This document shows, one piece after another, positions 49,297 to 62,751 of a DNA stretch of 64,000 nt. The position numbers and the translations under genes are program-made. The DNA is taken from assembly GCF_003003075.1 (NCBI RefSeq), contig NZ_PVTX01000012.1:1-64000 (forward strand). The letters are read 5' to 3'. Source of the DNA: Isoptericola halotolerans (GTDB lineage: Bacteria; Actinomycetota; Actinomycetes; Actinomycetales; Cellulomonadaceae). Positions within the stretch are counted from its first letter, which is position 1. Each line of letters begins with the position of its first letter. A model generated the notes under the pieces. That model saw nothing but the letters and a program-made list of their open reading frames with translations, was not told the origin of the DNA and did not search any database.

Positions 49297-49716
49297 GTGC
49301 CGAACCAGACCACCCTCGATCCCACCGTCGCCGACCGTCTCAAGCGGGACGACCACGGCCTGGTCGCCGCGATCGTCCAGCAGCACGACACCGGCGAGGT
49401 GCTGATGCTCGGCTGGATGGACGACGAGGCGCTGCGCCGCACGCTGTCGGAGGGGCGGGTGACCTTCTGGAGCCGCTCGCGGGCCGAGTACTGGCGCAAG
49501 GGCGACACCTCCGGCCACGTCCAGCACGTGCGGTCCGTCGCGATCGACTGCGACGGCGACGCGCTGCTGGTGCGCGTCCACCAGGTGGGCGCCGCGTGCC
49601 ACACGGGCGCGCGCACCTGCTTCGAGGCGGGCGGCGAGCTGCCCGCCGTCGTCGGCTCCGTTCCCGACGCGCCCCGTCCTGACGACCGCACCGCCGACCA
49701 CGAGGAGAACCGGTGA
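49297..49716 (+). CDS. hisI: Phosphoribosyl-AMP cyclohydrolase HisI
   Basis: A 139-residue zinc enzyme that opens the adenine ring of PR-AMP in histidine synthesis. [37 protein letters not shown] and the metal-binding [13 protein letters not shown] plus [12 protein letters not shown] (cysteines spaced six apart) are intact. It is the stand-alone form without a HisE domain. Its stop overlaps the trpE start (GTGA), tying a histidine gene to the tryptophan genes, which is a common layout in actinobacteria. Confidence 0.97.
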   Translation: MPNQTTLDPTVADRLKRDDHGLVAAIVQQHDTGEVLMLGWMDDEALRRTLSEGRVTFWSRSRAEYWRKGDTSGHVQHVRSVAIDCDGDALLVRVHQVGAACHTGARTCFEAGGELPAVVGSVPDAPRPDDRTADHEENR

Positions 49717-51314
49717 CCACGCCCCCTGCCACCACCCCCGCTCCGGCCCGAGCCGCCGCCCCCACGGCCGACGAGCTCACCTGGGGCGCCACGTGGCCGG
49801 GTCTGGAGACGTTCCGCGAGCTCGCCCGCGACCGGCGCGTGATCCCGGTGGTGCGGCGCGTGCTGGCCGACGACGTCACACCGGTCGGCCTCTACCGCAC
49901 GCTCGCGCAGGACCGCCCCGGCACGTTCGTGCTCGAGTCCGCCGAGGCCGGCGGGGCCTGGGCACGGTGGTCGTTCGTCGGTGTCGAGTCGCGTGCCACC
50001 CTGCTGTCCGACGGCGGCCGGGCGCTCTGGCGCGGCGACGTGCCGGCGGGCGTCCCGCGCGAGGGCGACGTCCTGGACGTCCTCGGCGCGGCGCTGGAAG
50101 CGCTGCGGACCGAGCCGATCGACGGCCTGCCGCCGCTGACGGGCGGCTTCGTCGGGGCGATGGGCTGGGACATCGTGCGCCACTGGGAGCCGACTCTGCC
50201 GGCCACCGCGCCGGACGAGCTCGACGTGCCCGAGGTCGCGCTGTCGCTCGCCACGGACCTGGTGGCGATCGACCACCACACCGGGGCGGTGTGGCTGGTG
50301 GCCAACGCGATCAACGGCGACGGCACCGACGAGCGCGTCGACGAGGCGCACGCGGACGCCGTCGGGCGCCTCGACGACCTGGCGAGCCGGCTGGCCGTCG
50401 CCGCCCCGGCGGTGCGCACCGTCGTGGACCCGGACGCGTCCGAGCCCGGGCTCGAGTTCCGTTCCACCCGGGACGAGTTCGAGGACGCCGTCCGGGCCGG
50501 GCAGGAGGCGATCCGCGACGGCGAGGTCTTCCAGGTGGTGCTCTCCCAGCGCCTCGACCTGGACTGCCCGGCCGCGCCGCTGGACGTCTACCGCGCGCTG
50601 CGGACGATCAACCCGAGCCCGTACATGTACTACTTCCAGCTCCGGGACCACCGGGAGCGCGACTTCGCCGTCGTGGGATCGAGCCCCGAGACGCTGGTCA
50701 AGGTCGACGCGGGGCACGTGACGACGTACCCGATCGCCGGCTCGCGGCCGCGCGGCGCCACGGTGGAGGAGGACGTCGCCCTGGCCGACGAGCTGATCGC
50801 CGACCCCAAGGAGCGGGCCGAGCACCTCATGCTGGTCGACCTGTCGCGCAACGACCTGGTCAAGGTCTGCGAGCCGACGTCCGTCGAGGTGGTCGAGTTC
50901 ATGTCGACCCGCCGCTTCAGCCACATCATGCACCTGTGCTCCACCGTGGTGGGGCGGCTGCGTGCCGGGGCGAGCGCGCTGGACACCCTGCGGGCCACCT
51001 TCCCGGCCGGGACGCTGTCGGGCGCACCGAAGCCGCGCGCGATCGCCCTGATCGACGAGCTGGAACCCGCCTCGCGCGGGATCTACGGCGGCACCTGCGG
51101 CTACCTGGACTTCGGCGGCAACATGGACATGGCCATCGCGATCCGGACCGCGTTCCTGCGCGACGGACGTGCCTCGGTGCAGGCCGGCGGCGGGATCGTC
51201 GCCGACTCGGTGCCCGCCCTGGAGTACGCCGAGTCGCGCAACAAGGCCGCGGCGGCGGTCCGGGCCGTCCAGCTCGCCGCACGGTTCGCCGATCTCGGGG
51301 GGCAGGGACGGTGA
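49713..51314 (+). CDS. trpE: Anthranilate synthase component I TrpE
   Basis: A 533-residue chorismate-using enzyme making anthranilate with ammonia from a TrpG amidotransferase. FVLESAEAG is the LLES-type element for tryptophan feedback binding. [53 protein letters not shown] and [12 protein letters not shown] are catalytic-core motifs. GTG 49713 overlaps hisI and has a GAGGAG site. TrpG and TrpD are not in the window and must be encoded elsewhere. Confidence 0.97.
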   Translation: MTTPPATTPAPARAAAPTADELTWGATWPGLETFRELARDRRVIPVVRRVLADDVTPVGLYRTLAQDRPGTFVLESAEAGGAWARWSFVGVESRATLLSDGGRALWRGDVPAGVPREGDVLDVLGAALEALRTEPIDGLPPLTGGFVGAMGWDIVRHWEPTLPATAPDELDVPEVALSLATDLVAIDHHTGAVWLVANAINGDGTDERVDEAHADAVGRLDDLASRLAVAAPAVRTVVDPDASEPGLEFRSTRDEFEDAVRAGQEAIRDGEVFQVVLSQRLDLDCPAAPLDVYRALRTINPSPYMYYFQLRDHRERDFAVVGSSPETLVKVDAGHVTTYPIAGSRPRGATVEEDVALADELIADPKERAEHLMLVDLSRNDLVKVCEPTSVEVVEFMSTRRFSHIMHLCSTVVGRLRAGASALDTLRATFPAGTLSGAPKPRAIALIDELEPASRGIYGGTCGYLDFGGNMDMAIAIRTAFLRDGRASVQAGGGIVADSVPALEYAESRNKAAAAVRAVQLAARFADLGGQGR

Positions 51315-51898
51315 TCCGCTCCAGGTCCCGGGCGGTCGTCCTGCTGCTGGTGCTCGGCGGCGCGGCCTTCGCGGTCTCCGCACCCGTGTGGCTGCGGACC
51401 ACGGTGGCGACGGCCCTCGAGCCCGAGGTCGTGGTGGAGGTGCCCGGCACGACGGCGGCGCCCGCGGTGAGCGCAGCGGCCTTCGTCGTCCTCGCCGGGG
51501 CGCTCGCGGCGACCCTGGCGGGACGGGTCGCCCGGTGGGTCGCGCTCGCAGCGGTCGGGCTGGCGGGCGTGACGGTGGCCGTGGGGGCCGCCGCCGTGCT
51601 GCGTGACGTGCGGGCGCCGGCCGTGTCCGCCGCCGCGGACGCCGCCGGGGTGACGACGCTCACGTCGCCCGTCGAGGTGACGCCGTGGCCCTGGCTGACG
51701 GTGGTCGTGGGCGTGGCGGTCGTGGCCGCGGCCGTCCTCGCCGCGTTGGGGTCGCCGTCGTGGTCGGGTGGCGGCACGCGCCACGAGCGGGCCCCGACGG
51801 GACGGGACGCCCCCACCGGGCCGGTCGACCGGGACCCGGACGCGCAGGCCGACTGGGACGCCCTCTCGCGGGGCACCGACCCGTCCGCCGACCGGTAG
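51311..51898 (+). CDS. Trp biosynthesis-associated membrane protein
   Basis: A 195-residue membrane protein with four helices: residues 8-28, 55-75, about 80-100 and 125-150 (WLTVVVGVAVVAAAVLAAL). It has a short extracytoplasmic loop after the first helix and a hydrophilic C-terminal tail ending near DWDALSRGTDPS. It matches the actinobacterial family found between trpE and trpC, whose function is unknown. GTG 51311 overlaps the trpE stop by four bases, so the two are translated together. Confidence 0.9.
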   Translation: MIRSRSRAVVLLLVLGGAAFAVSAPVWLRTTVATALEPEVVVEVPGTTAAPAVSAAAFVVLAGALAATLAGRVARWVALAAVGLAGVTVAVGAAAVLRDVRAPAVSAAADAAGVTTLTSPVEVTPWPWLTVVVGVAVVAAAVLAALGSPSWSGGGTRHERAPTGRDAPTGPVDRDPDAQADWDALSRGTDPSADR

Positions 51899-51901
51899 TC
51901 T
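51896..51901 (+). promoter_or_regulatory. Possible -10 box overlapping the preceding stop codon
   Basis: TAGTCT begins with the stop codon of the Trp membrane protein gene and lies 38 bp before ATG 51940. It could drive the HGxxPAAW gene separately. Confidence 0.35.
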
Positions 51902-51939
51902 GACCCTCAGCACCACGCGACGAAAGGTATGCCCCGCCC

Positions 51940-52218
51940 ATGACCGACAACAGCCCCGCCGAGCCGATCTACCTGCCGAAGGCGGTACCGCCCACCAACC
52001 ACGGTCACACCGTCGCGGCCTGGACCGCGATGATCGGCATCATGGCCGGTGCGCTCGTGTCGGCGGTCGGCTGCCTCCCGGGTGTCCCGTTCCTCCTGTT
52101 CTGGGTGGGCATGGTCGTCGTCGTAGCGTCCTGCGTGGCGGGGCTCGTCCTGCGGAACATGGGGTACGGCCAGGTGAAGGACGGCGTCGAGCCGCGGCGC
52201 GCGTCGTCGACGCACTGA
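51940..52218 (+). CDS. HGxxPAAW-family small membrane protein
   Basis: A 92-residue protein with two membrane helices (about 25-47 and 51-72). The conserved block reads NHGHTVAAWT, a variant of the H-G-x-x-P-A-A-W motif with valine in place of proline. The family is actinobacterial, usually sits next to trp genes, and has no known role. ATG 51940 is the only reasonable start; an aaagg site is far upstream. A strong terminator follows the stop by 48 bp. Confidence 0.88.
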   Translation: MTDNSPAEPIYLPKAVPPTNHGHTVAAWTAMIGIMAGALVSAVGCLPGVPFLLFWVGMVVVVASCVAGLVLRNMGYGQVKDGVEPRRASSTH

Positions 52219-52266
52219 GCGCACGCGCGCGCTGAACGCATCGAGCAGCCGCGACCCGGCGGCTCC

Positions 52267-52298
52267 GGCGCCCGCACCTCCACGGGGGTGCGGGCGCC
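52267..52298 (+). terminator. Strong hairpin between the HGxxPAAW gene and trpC
   Basis: ggcgcccgcacc (52267-52278) pairs perfectly with ggtgcgggcgcc (52287-52298) around an eight-base loop. It should end the hisI-trpE-membrane-protein transcript or act as an attenuating element before trpC. The remaining gap 52299-52437 shows no other structure. Confidence 0.75.
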
Positions 52299-52437
52299 GT
52301 CGCGTCCGGGGACCGCGGCGCCCCGCCTGTCACGGAGCGATAACGATGTGTGCGCGGTGGCCGCGCGAACCGTGCGGCCGTGGCGGCCCACCCGTCTCGC
52401 ACCGCGGGCGGTGGTCGGCCTGCGGGTGGGACGGGCC

Positions 52438-52443
52438 TACCAT
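52438..52443 (+). promoter_or_regulatory. Candidate -10 box for trpC
   Basis: TACCAT lies 30 bp before ATG 52474. The short leader contains gagggagggg, a strong ribosome site. No clear -35 box was seen. Confidence 0.4.
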
Positions 52444-52473
52444 GGCAGCAACACGACCGAGGGAGGGGAGAGC

Positions 52474-53298
52474 ATGACTGTCCTGGAGGACATCGTCGCG
52501 GGTGCCCGCGAGGATCTTGCCGCGCGCCAGGCCCGCACCTCGCTCGACGAGCTCAAGGAACGTGCCGCCAGGGTGCCCGGTGCCCTCGAGTGCTGCAGCC
52601 GGCTGCTGTCCGAGGACAAGGTCGCCGTCATCGCCGAGGTCAAGCGTTCGAGCCCGAGCAAGGGCGCGCTCGCCGACATCTCCGACCCGGCCGCGCTGGC
52701 GGTCGAGTACGCGGCGGGCGGCGCCAGCGTGATCTCGGTGCTCACCGAGCAGCGGCGCTTCAACGGCAGCCTCGCCGACCTCGACGCCGTGCGAGCACGC
52801 GTGGACGTGCCGGTGCTGCGCAAGGACTTCGTCGTGACCCCGTACCAGGTCTGGGAGGCGCGGGCGCACGGCGCCGACGTCGTCCTGCTCATCGTCGCGG
52901 CCCTCGAGCAGACGGTGCTGACGTCGCTCGTCGAGCGCGTCCACTCGCTCGGGATGACCGCGCTCGTCGAGGCGCACACCGAGGACGAGGTCCGGCGGGC
53001 CCTGGACGCCGGCGCACGCGTCGTGGGCGTCAACGCGCGTGACCTCAAGACGCTCGAGGTCGACCGGGGCACCTTCGCGCGCCTGGCCCCGCTGATCCCC
53101 GACGACGTGGTCCGCGTCGCGGAGTCGGGTGTGCGGGGCCCGCACGACGTCATGGACTACGCCCGCGCGGGCGCCCATGCCGTGCTCGTCGGCGAGGCCC
53201 TCGTCACCGACGGCGAGCCCCGCCGCTCGGTGGCCGACCTCGTGGCGGCGGGGCAGCACCCCGCGCTCTGGTCGGTACGACCCGCCGCGCAGCAGTGA
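52474..53298 (+). CDS. trpC: Indole-3-glycerol phosphate synthase TrpC
   Basis: A 274-residue TIM barrel converting CdRP to indole-3-glycerol phosphate. [13 protein letters not shown] holds the catalytic Lys and Glu region, [20 protein letters not shown] the second lysine, and [14 protein letters not shown] and [12 protein letters not shown] the phosphate site. ATG 52474 has GGGAGGGGAG upstream and gives the normal length; earlier in-frame codons run through the intergenic promoter. It is the first gene after the terminator and is followed 60 bp later by trpB. Confidence 0.97.
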   Translation: MTVLEDIVAGAREDLAARQARTSLDELKERAARVPGALECCSRLLSEDKVAVIAEVKRSSPSKGALADISDPAALAVEYAAGGASVISVLTEQRRFNGSLADLDAVRARVDVPVLRKDFVVTPYQVWEARAHGADVVLLIVAALEQTVLTSLVERVHSLGMTALVEAHTEDEVRRALDAGARVVGVNARDLKTLEVDRGTFARLAPLIPDDVVRVAESGVRGPHDVMDYARAGAHAVLVGEALVTDGEPRRSVADLVAAGQHPALWSVRPAAQQ

Positions 53299-53358
53299 GT
53301 CCCGTGGCGGAAGCCGCCGTCCTGATCTGACACCCCCCGACGCCATGAAGGAGCGCCC

Positions 53359-54678
53359 GTGCCTGAGCAGCCCGAGCAGCCCGTGCGAGACGCGCTGACC
53401 GAGACACTGGCCGATCAGGTCGCCGAGAAGCTCGCCGACGTCCATGGTCCCTACTTCGGGCAGTTCGGCGGCCGGTACGTCCCGGAGGCGCTGATCGCCG
53501 CGCTCGACGAGCTGGAGGCGGAGTTCCGCAAGGCGCAGGGCGACCCGGGCTTCGCTGCCGAGCTGTCCCGCCTGCACCGCGACTACACCGGCCGCCCGTC
53601 CCCGCTGACCGAGGTGCCGCGGTTCGCGGCGCACATCGCCGGCCCGGGCGACGACGGCGCCGCACCGGTGCGGGTCTTCCTCAAGCGGGAGGACCTCAAC
53701 CACACGGGGTCCCACAAGATCAACAACGTGCTCGGCCAGGCGTTGCTCGTCAAGCGGATGGGCAAGACGCGCGTCATCGCGGAGACGGGAGCCGGTCAGC
53801 ACGGGGTCGCGACGGCGACGGCGGCCGCCCTCCTCGGCCTGGAGTGCGTCGTCTACATGGGCGAGGAGGACACGCGCCGCCAGGCGCTGAACGTCGCCCG
53901 CATGGAGCTCCTCGGCGCGACGGTCGTCCCCGTGACGGTCGGGACGCGCACCCTGAAGGACGCCATCAACGAGGCGCTGCGCGACTGGGTCACCAACGTC
54001 GACCACACCCACTATCTGCTCGGCACCGTGACGGGACCGCACCCGTTCCCGGAGATGGTGCGCGAGTTCCACCGGATCATCGGCGAGGAGGCGCGCGAGC
54101 AGATGCTCGAGCGCGTCGGCCGCCTGCCCGACGTCGTCGCGGCGTGCGTGGGCGGCGGGTCGAACGCCCTCGGCCTGTTCAACGCGTTCCTGGACGACGA
54201 CGGTGTGGCGCTCTACGGGTTCGAGGCCGGGGGAGAGGGTATCGAGTCCGGCCGCCACGCGGCGCGGTTCTCCGGTGGTGCGCCCGGAGTGCTCCACGGC
54301 GCGCGGTCCTACCTGCTCCAGGACGACGACGGCCAGACCCGCCCGAGCCACTCGGTCTCGGCGGGGCTCGACTACCCGAGCGTCGGGCCGGCGCACTCCT
54401 GGCTGCACGACATCGGCCGGGCCGCCTACGAGCCCGTGACCGACGCCGAGGCGATGGAGGCCTTCCAGCTCCTGTGCCGGACGGAGGGGATCATCCCCGC
54501 GATCGAGTCGGCGCACGCGCTGGCCGGTGTGCTGCGCGTCGGCCGCCGGATCGTCGAGGACGGCGGGTCCGACCAGGTGCTGCTCGTCAACCTCTCGGGC
54601 CGGGGGGACAAGGACGTGGCCACGGCGGCCCGCTGGTTCGGCCTGCTCGATGGGGACGCGACGGAGGGGGACCAGTGA
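53359..54678 (+). CDS. trpB: Tryptophan synthase beta subunit TrpB
   Basis: A 439-residue PLP enzyme joining indole and serine. [16 protein letters not shown] opens the fold, and the PLP lysine is in [34 protein letters not shown], the phosphate loop [16 protein letters not shown] and [18 protein letters not shown] are complete. GTG 53359 has an AAGGAG site. Trp synthesis needs the alpha subunit, whose gene overlaps the stop codon (GTGA at 54675). Confidence 0.98.
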   Translation: MPEQPEQPVRDALTETLADQVAEKLADVHGPYFGQFGGRYVPEALIAALDELEAEFRKAQGDPGFAAELSRLHRDYTGRPSPLTEVPRFAAHIAGPGDDGAAPVRVFLKREDLNHTGSHKINNVLGQALLVKRMGKTRVIAETGAGQHGVATATAAALLGLECVVYMGEEDTRRQALNVARMELLGATVVPVTVGTRTLKDAINEALRDWVTNVDHTHYLLGTVTGPHPFPEMVREFHRIIGEEAREQMLERVGRLPDVVAACVGGGSNALGLFNAFLDDDGVALYGFEAGGEGIESGRHAARFSGGAPGVLHGARSYLLQDDDGQTRPSHSVSAGLDYPSVGPAHSWLHDIGRAAYEPVTDAEAMEAFQLLCRTEGIIPAIESAHALAGVLRVGRRIVEDGGSDQVLLVNLSGRGDKDVATAARWFGLLDGDATEGDQ

Positions 54679-55517
54679 GCACGGCGACGACATCCAGGAC
54701 CGCGGCGAGGCTCGACGAGCTCGCCGGGACAGGGCGCGCCGCGCTCGTCGGCTATCTTCCCGTCGGGTTCCCCGACGTCGCCCGCTCCGTCGAGGCCGTC
54801 ACGACGATGGTCGACGCGGGGGTCGACGTCGTCGAGATCGGCGTGCCGTACACCGACCCGGTGATGGACGGGCCCGTCATCCAGCGTGCGGCCGAGGCCG
54901 CGTTGGCGGCCGGCGCCCGGGTCCGCGACGTGCTCACCGTGGTCGAGGCCGTCGCCGAGCACTCGGGCGGCACGGTGCCCGCGTTGGTCATGTCGTACTA
55001 CAACCCCGTGCTGCGGTACGGGGTCGAGGCCTTCGCCCGCGACCTCGCCGCCGCGGGCGGTGCCGGGATGATCACGCCGGACCTCATCCCCGACGAAGCC
55101 GCCGAGTGGAGCGCGGCCGCCGACGAGCTGGGGCTCGACAAGGTCTACCTCGTCGCCCCGAGCTCGACCGCCGAGCGCCTGCACCTGACCGCCAGGGCCT
55201 CCCGCGGGTTCGTCTACGCCGCCTCGACGATGGGCGTCACGGGCACGCGCGAGTCCGTCGGGCTGGCCGCCGAGGAGCTGGTCACCGCGACCCGGTCCGC
55301 CGGCGCGGACCACGTGTGCGTGGGGCTCGGGGTCTCGACGGGCGAGCAGGCGGCCGAGGTCGGACGGTACGCCGACGGCGTCATCGTCGGGTCGGCACTG
55401 GTCCGCACGCTGTTGTCCGACGACCCCTGGACCGACCGGCTGGACGCCCTCGGTAGGGTGACCGGCGAGCTCGCGGCCGGAGTCGCGCGCGCCCGCACCA
55501 CCGGAGGAGACTCGTGA
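54675..55517 (+). CDS. trpA: Tryptophan synthase alpha subunit TrpA
   Basis: A 280-residue TIM barrel cleaving indole-3-glycerol phosphate to indole, which is channelled to Trp[18 protein letters not shown] precedes [20 protein letters not shown], which contains the catalytic Asp; the catalytic Glu equivalent is in the VEIG strand. [12 protein letters not shown] and [14 protein letters not shown] form the active-site loops. It overlaps trpB and lgt by four bases each, so trpB-trpA-lgt are one translational unit. Confidence 0.97.
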   Translation: MSTATTSRTAARLDELAGTGRAALVGYLPVGFPDVARSVEAVTTMVDAGVDVVEIGVPYTDPVMDGPVIQRAAEAALAAGARVRDVLTVVEAVAEHSGGTVPALVMSYYNPVLRYGVEAFARDLAAAGGAGMITPDLIPDEAAEWSAAADELGLDKVYLVAPSSTAERLHLTARASRGFVYAASTMGVTGTRESVGLAAEELVTATRSAGADHVCVGLGVSTGEQAAEVGRYADGVIVGSALVRTLLSDDPWTDRLDALGRVTGELAAGVARARTTGGDS

Positions 55518-56524
55518 CCGTCCTCGGCCAGCTCGCGGCATCGATCCCGAGCCCCGACCAGCACACCTGGCACCTGGGCCCCGTGCCGATCCGCGCCTAC
55601 GCCCTGGCGATCCTCGCGGGCATCGTCGTGGCGGTGTGGATGACCATGCGCCGGTGGAAGGCCCGCGGTGGTGACCCGGACGACGTCCTGGAGATCGCCT
55701 TCTGGGCCGTCCCGTTCGGGATCGTCGGCGGGCGGATCTACCACGTCGTCTCGACGCCGGACCCGTACTGGGGCGAGAACGGCGACCCGGTCAGCGCGCT
55801 GTACATCTGGGAGGGCGGACTCGGCATCTGGGGCGCTGTCGCGCTCGGCGCCGTCGGCGCCTGGATCGGCTGCCGCCGGCTGGGCGTGCGCCTGTCCACC
55901 TTCGCCGACGCCCTCGCCCCGGGCCTGCTCGTCGCGCAGGCGATCGGGCGGCTGGGCAACTGGTTCAACCAGGAGCTCTTCGGGGCACCGACCGAGCTGC
56001 CCTGGGGCCTCGAGATCGACGTGGCCTACCTGCCCGTCGACCCGGCCACGGGCCTGCAGTACGCCGAGGGAACACTGTTCCACCCGACGTTCCTGTACGA
56101 GATGCTCTGGAACCTCGCTGCCGCCGCTCTTCTCATCTGGCTCGACCGCCGGTACAGGCTCGGTCATGGGAGGGTATTCTGGGCCTACGTCGTGATCTAC
56201 ACCCTCGGCAGGGTGTGGATCGAGATGCTCCGCATCGACACCGCTGAGATGGTGCTCGGGATGCGGCTGAACGTATGGACCTCGCTCGTCGTGGGCCTCG
56301 GTGCCCTCGTCGCGTTCGTCGTCGTCGGCCGGTTGCATCCCGGTCGCGAGGACGGTGTCTCGCTGCCGGGCTCCACCGTGGAGCCGGACGCCGATGCGCA
56401 GACCGAGACCGACGGTGACCACGCAGGCACGGCCCAGGCCGTCGCCGACGAGGACACCACCGACACGACCGACACGGAAGCGTCGGCCGCCGGGCCCGAC
56501 CAGGACCCGGCACCGCGCGCCTGA
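55514..56524 (+). CDS. lgt: Phosphatidylglycerol:prolipoprotein diacylglyceryl transferase Lgt
   Basis: A 336-residue membrane enzyme that adds diacylglycerol to the lipobox cysteine of lipoproteins. About seven helices are visible. GIVGGRIYHVVS and the signature QAIGRLGNWFNQELFG (arginine, Asn and Glu) are conserved, as is FLYEMLWN later. The final 70 residues are a disordered tail rich in Asp, Thr and Ala that is not needed for the catalytic fold. GTG 55514 overlaps trpA. Co-translation of a lipoprotein enzyme with trp genes is a recurring actinobacterial arrangement. Confidence 0.96.
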   Translation: MTVLGQLAASIPSPDQHTWHLGPVPIRAYALAILAGIVVAVWMTMRRWKARGGDPDDVLEIAFWAVPFGIVGGRIYHVVSTPDPYWGENGDPVSALYIWEGGLGIWGAVALGAVGAWIGCRRLGVRLSTFADALAPGLLVAQAIGRLGNWFNQELFGAPTELPWGLEIDVAYLPVDPATGLQYAEGTLFHPTFLYEMLWNLAAAALLIWLDRRYRLGHGRVFWAYVVIYTLGRVWIEMLRIDTAEMVLGMRLNVWTSLVVGLGALVAFVVVGRLHPGREDGVSLPGSTVEPDADAQTETDGDHAGTAQAVADEDTTDTTDTEASAAGPDQDPAPRA

Positions 56525-56535
56525 GGCACCGCCGA

Positions 56536-56551
56536 CCGGGTCACCACCCGG
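56536..56551 (+). terminator. Small hairpin after lgt
   Basis: ccgggt (56536-56541) pairs with acccgg (56546-56551) around cacc, 12 bp after the lgt stop. It is short and probably a weak terminator of the trp-lgt transcript. Confidence 0.4.
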
Positions 56552-56611
56552 AGAGCGTCGCCTGGCATGTCCGACGGGCCGACGACGTCCCGAACCACCC
56601 TTGAAGCAGAC

Positions 56612-56629
56612 GCGCCCGCGTGCGGGCGC
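56612..56629 (+). promoter_or_regulatory. Hairpin immediately before the gltB ribosome site
   Basis: gcgcccgc (56612-56619) and gcgggcgc (56622-56629) are inverted arms; about seven pairs with a four-base loop can form. The Shine-Dalgarno AGGAGG (56632-56637) begins two bases later, so the structure could limit transcription into, or ribosome loading on, gltB. Confidence 0.4.
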
Positions 56630-56646
56630 ACAGGAGGACGGTGTTG

Positions 56647-61207
<4,561 letters not shown>

Positions 61208-61215
<8 letters not shown>

Positions 61216-62674
61216 CCCGCGCGGATTCCTGAAGGTCCGGGAGCGCGAGCTCCCGCCGAACCGTCCCGTCGAGGTGCGCCTGCGCGACTGGAAGGACGTG
61301 CACGCCCACCTCCAGGAGGGCCAGCCGTTCCTCAAGGAGCAGGCCGGCCGCTGCATGGACTGCGGCGTCCCGTTCTGCCACCAGGGGTGCCCGCTCGGGA
61401 ACCTCATCCCCGAGTGGAACGACCTCGTCCGCCAGGACCAGTGGGCCGACGCGATCGAGCGGCTGCATGCGACGAACAACTTCCCGGAGTTCACGGGCCG
61501 GGTGTGCCCCGCCCCGTGCGAGACCAGCTGTGTGCTGGGCATCAACCAGCCGGCCGTGACGATCAAGAACATCGAGGTCTCGATCATCGACGAGGCCTTC
61601 GAGCGCGGGCTGGTCACGCCGCAGGTGCCGCAGCGGCTCACCGGGTCGACCGTCGCCGTCGTGGGCTCGGGTCCGGCCGGTCTGGCCGTCGCGCAGCAGC
61701 TCACCCGTGCCGGCCACACCGTGGTCGTCTACGAGCGGGACGACGCGATCGGTGGTCTGCTGCGCTACGGCATCCCGGACTTCAAGCTCGAGAAGACGCA
61801 CATCGAGCGTCGGCTCGCCCAGATGGAGGCCGAGGGCACCCGGTTCCGTGCCGGGGTGGAGATCGGCAAGGACATCACGTGGGACGCGCTGCGCCGTCGG
61901 TTCGACGCCGTCGTGGTGGCCACGGGTGCGACCGTGCCCCGCGGCCTGCCGGTCCCGGGCCACGAGCTGTCCGGCGTGCTCCCGGCGATGGACTTCCTGA
62001 CGCCGTCGAACAAGGCGGCCGCGGGCCGCCCCGTCGAGGGCGCGCCGAGCGCCCGGGGCAAGCACGTCGTCGTCATCGGCGGTGGTGACACCGGCTCGGA
62101 CTGCGTCGGCACGTCGTTGCGCCAGGGCGCGGAGAGCGTGTCGACGCTCGCGATCGGCAAGAAGCCGCCGTCGGAGCGCCAGCCGCACCAGCCGTGGCCC
62201 ACGGACCCCATCCTCTACGAGGTCTCGACCTCGTACGAGGAGGGCGGCGAGCGGACCTTCCTGGCCTCGACCGTGGAGTTCGTCGGCGACGAGAACGGCG
62301 CGGTCCGGGCCCTGAAGGTCGCCGAGACGGAGTACCTGGCCGACGGTCGGCGCGTGCCGAAGCCCGGCACGGAGCGCGAGATCCCGGCGGACCTGGTCCT
62401 GATCGCGATGGGCTTCACCGGGCCGGAGACGGACCAGCTGGTCGAGCAGACCGGTATCGAGACCACGAGCCGCGGCCTGGTGCGCCGCGGTGACGACTAC
62501 GCGACCACACTCCCGGGCGTCTTCGTGGCCGGCGACGCCGGCCGCGGTCAGTCGCTCATCGTGTGGGCGATCGCCGAGGGGCGGGCGGCCGCGGCCGCCG
62601 TGGACACGTTCCTCCAGGGGAGCACCGAGCTGCCGGCCCCCGTGGGCCCGCGCACCGTTGCCCTGAGAGAATGA
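61208..62674 (+). CDS. gltD: Glutamate synthase small subunit GltD
   Basis: A 488-residue FAD/Fe-S protein passing electrons from NADPH to GltB. Two cysteine clusters in the N-terminal domain ([17 protein letters not shown] and [13 protein letters not shown]) bind 4Fe-4S centres. [20 protein letters not shown] is the FAD site and [20 protein letters not shown] the NADPH site; [20 protein letters not shown] is the closing FAD motif. GTG 61208 overlaps the end of gltB, so the subunits are co-translated. A hairpin follows the stop by 34 bp. Confidence 0.97.
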
Positions 62675-62708
62675 GCACGAACCCGGGCGTCGTGTGGCGT
62701 CCGGGACG

Positions 62709-62728
62709 GCCCCGGTCGGTACCGGGGC
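62709..62728 (+). terminator. Hairpin between gltD and pyk
   Basis: gccccggt (62709-62716) pairs perfectly with accggggc (62721-62728) around cggt. It is a plausible terminator of gltBD, although it could also lie in the pyk leader. Confidence 0.6.
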
Positions 62729-62751
62729 AGTACGACGACGAGGCTGGAGAC

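Noticed and set aside
47511-51383. 1290-residue minus-strand frame opposite the ABC exporter, hisI and trpE
   Set aside because: It spans several well-supported genes of the other strand and has no recognisable motif or ribosome site.
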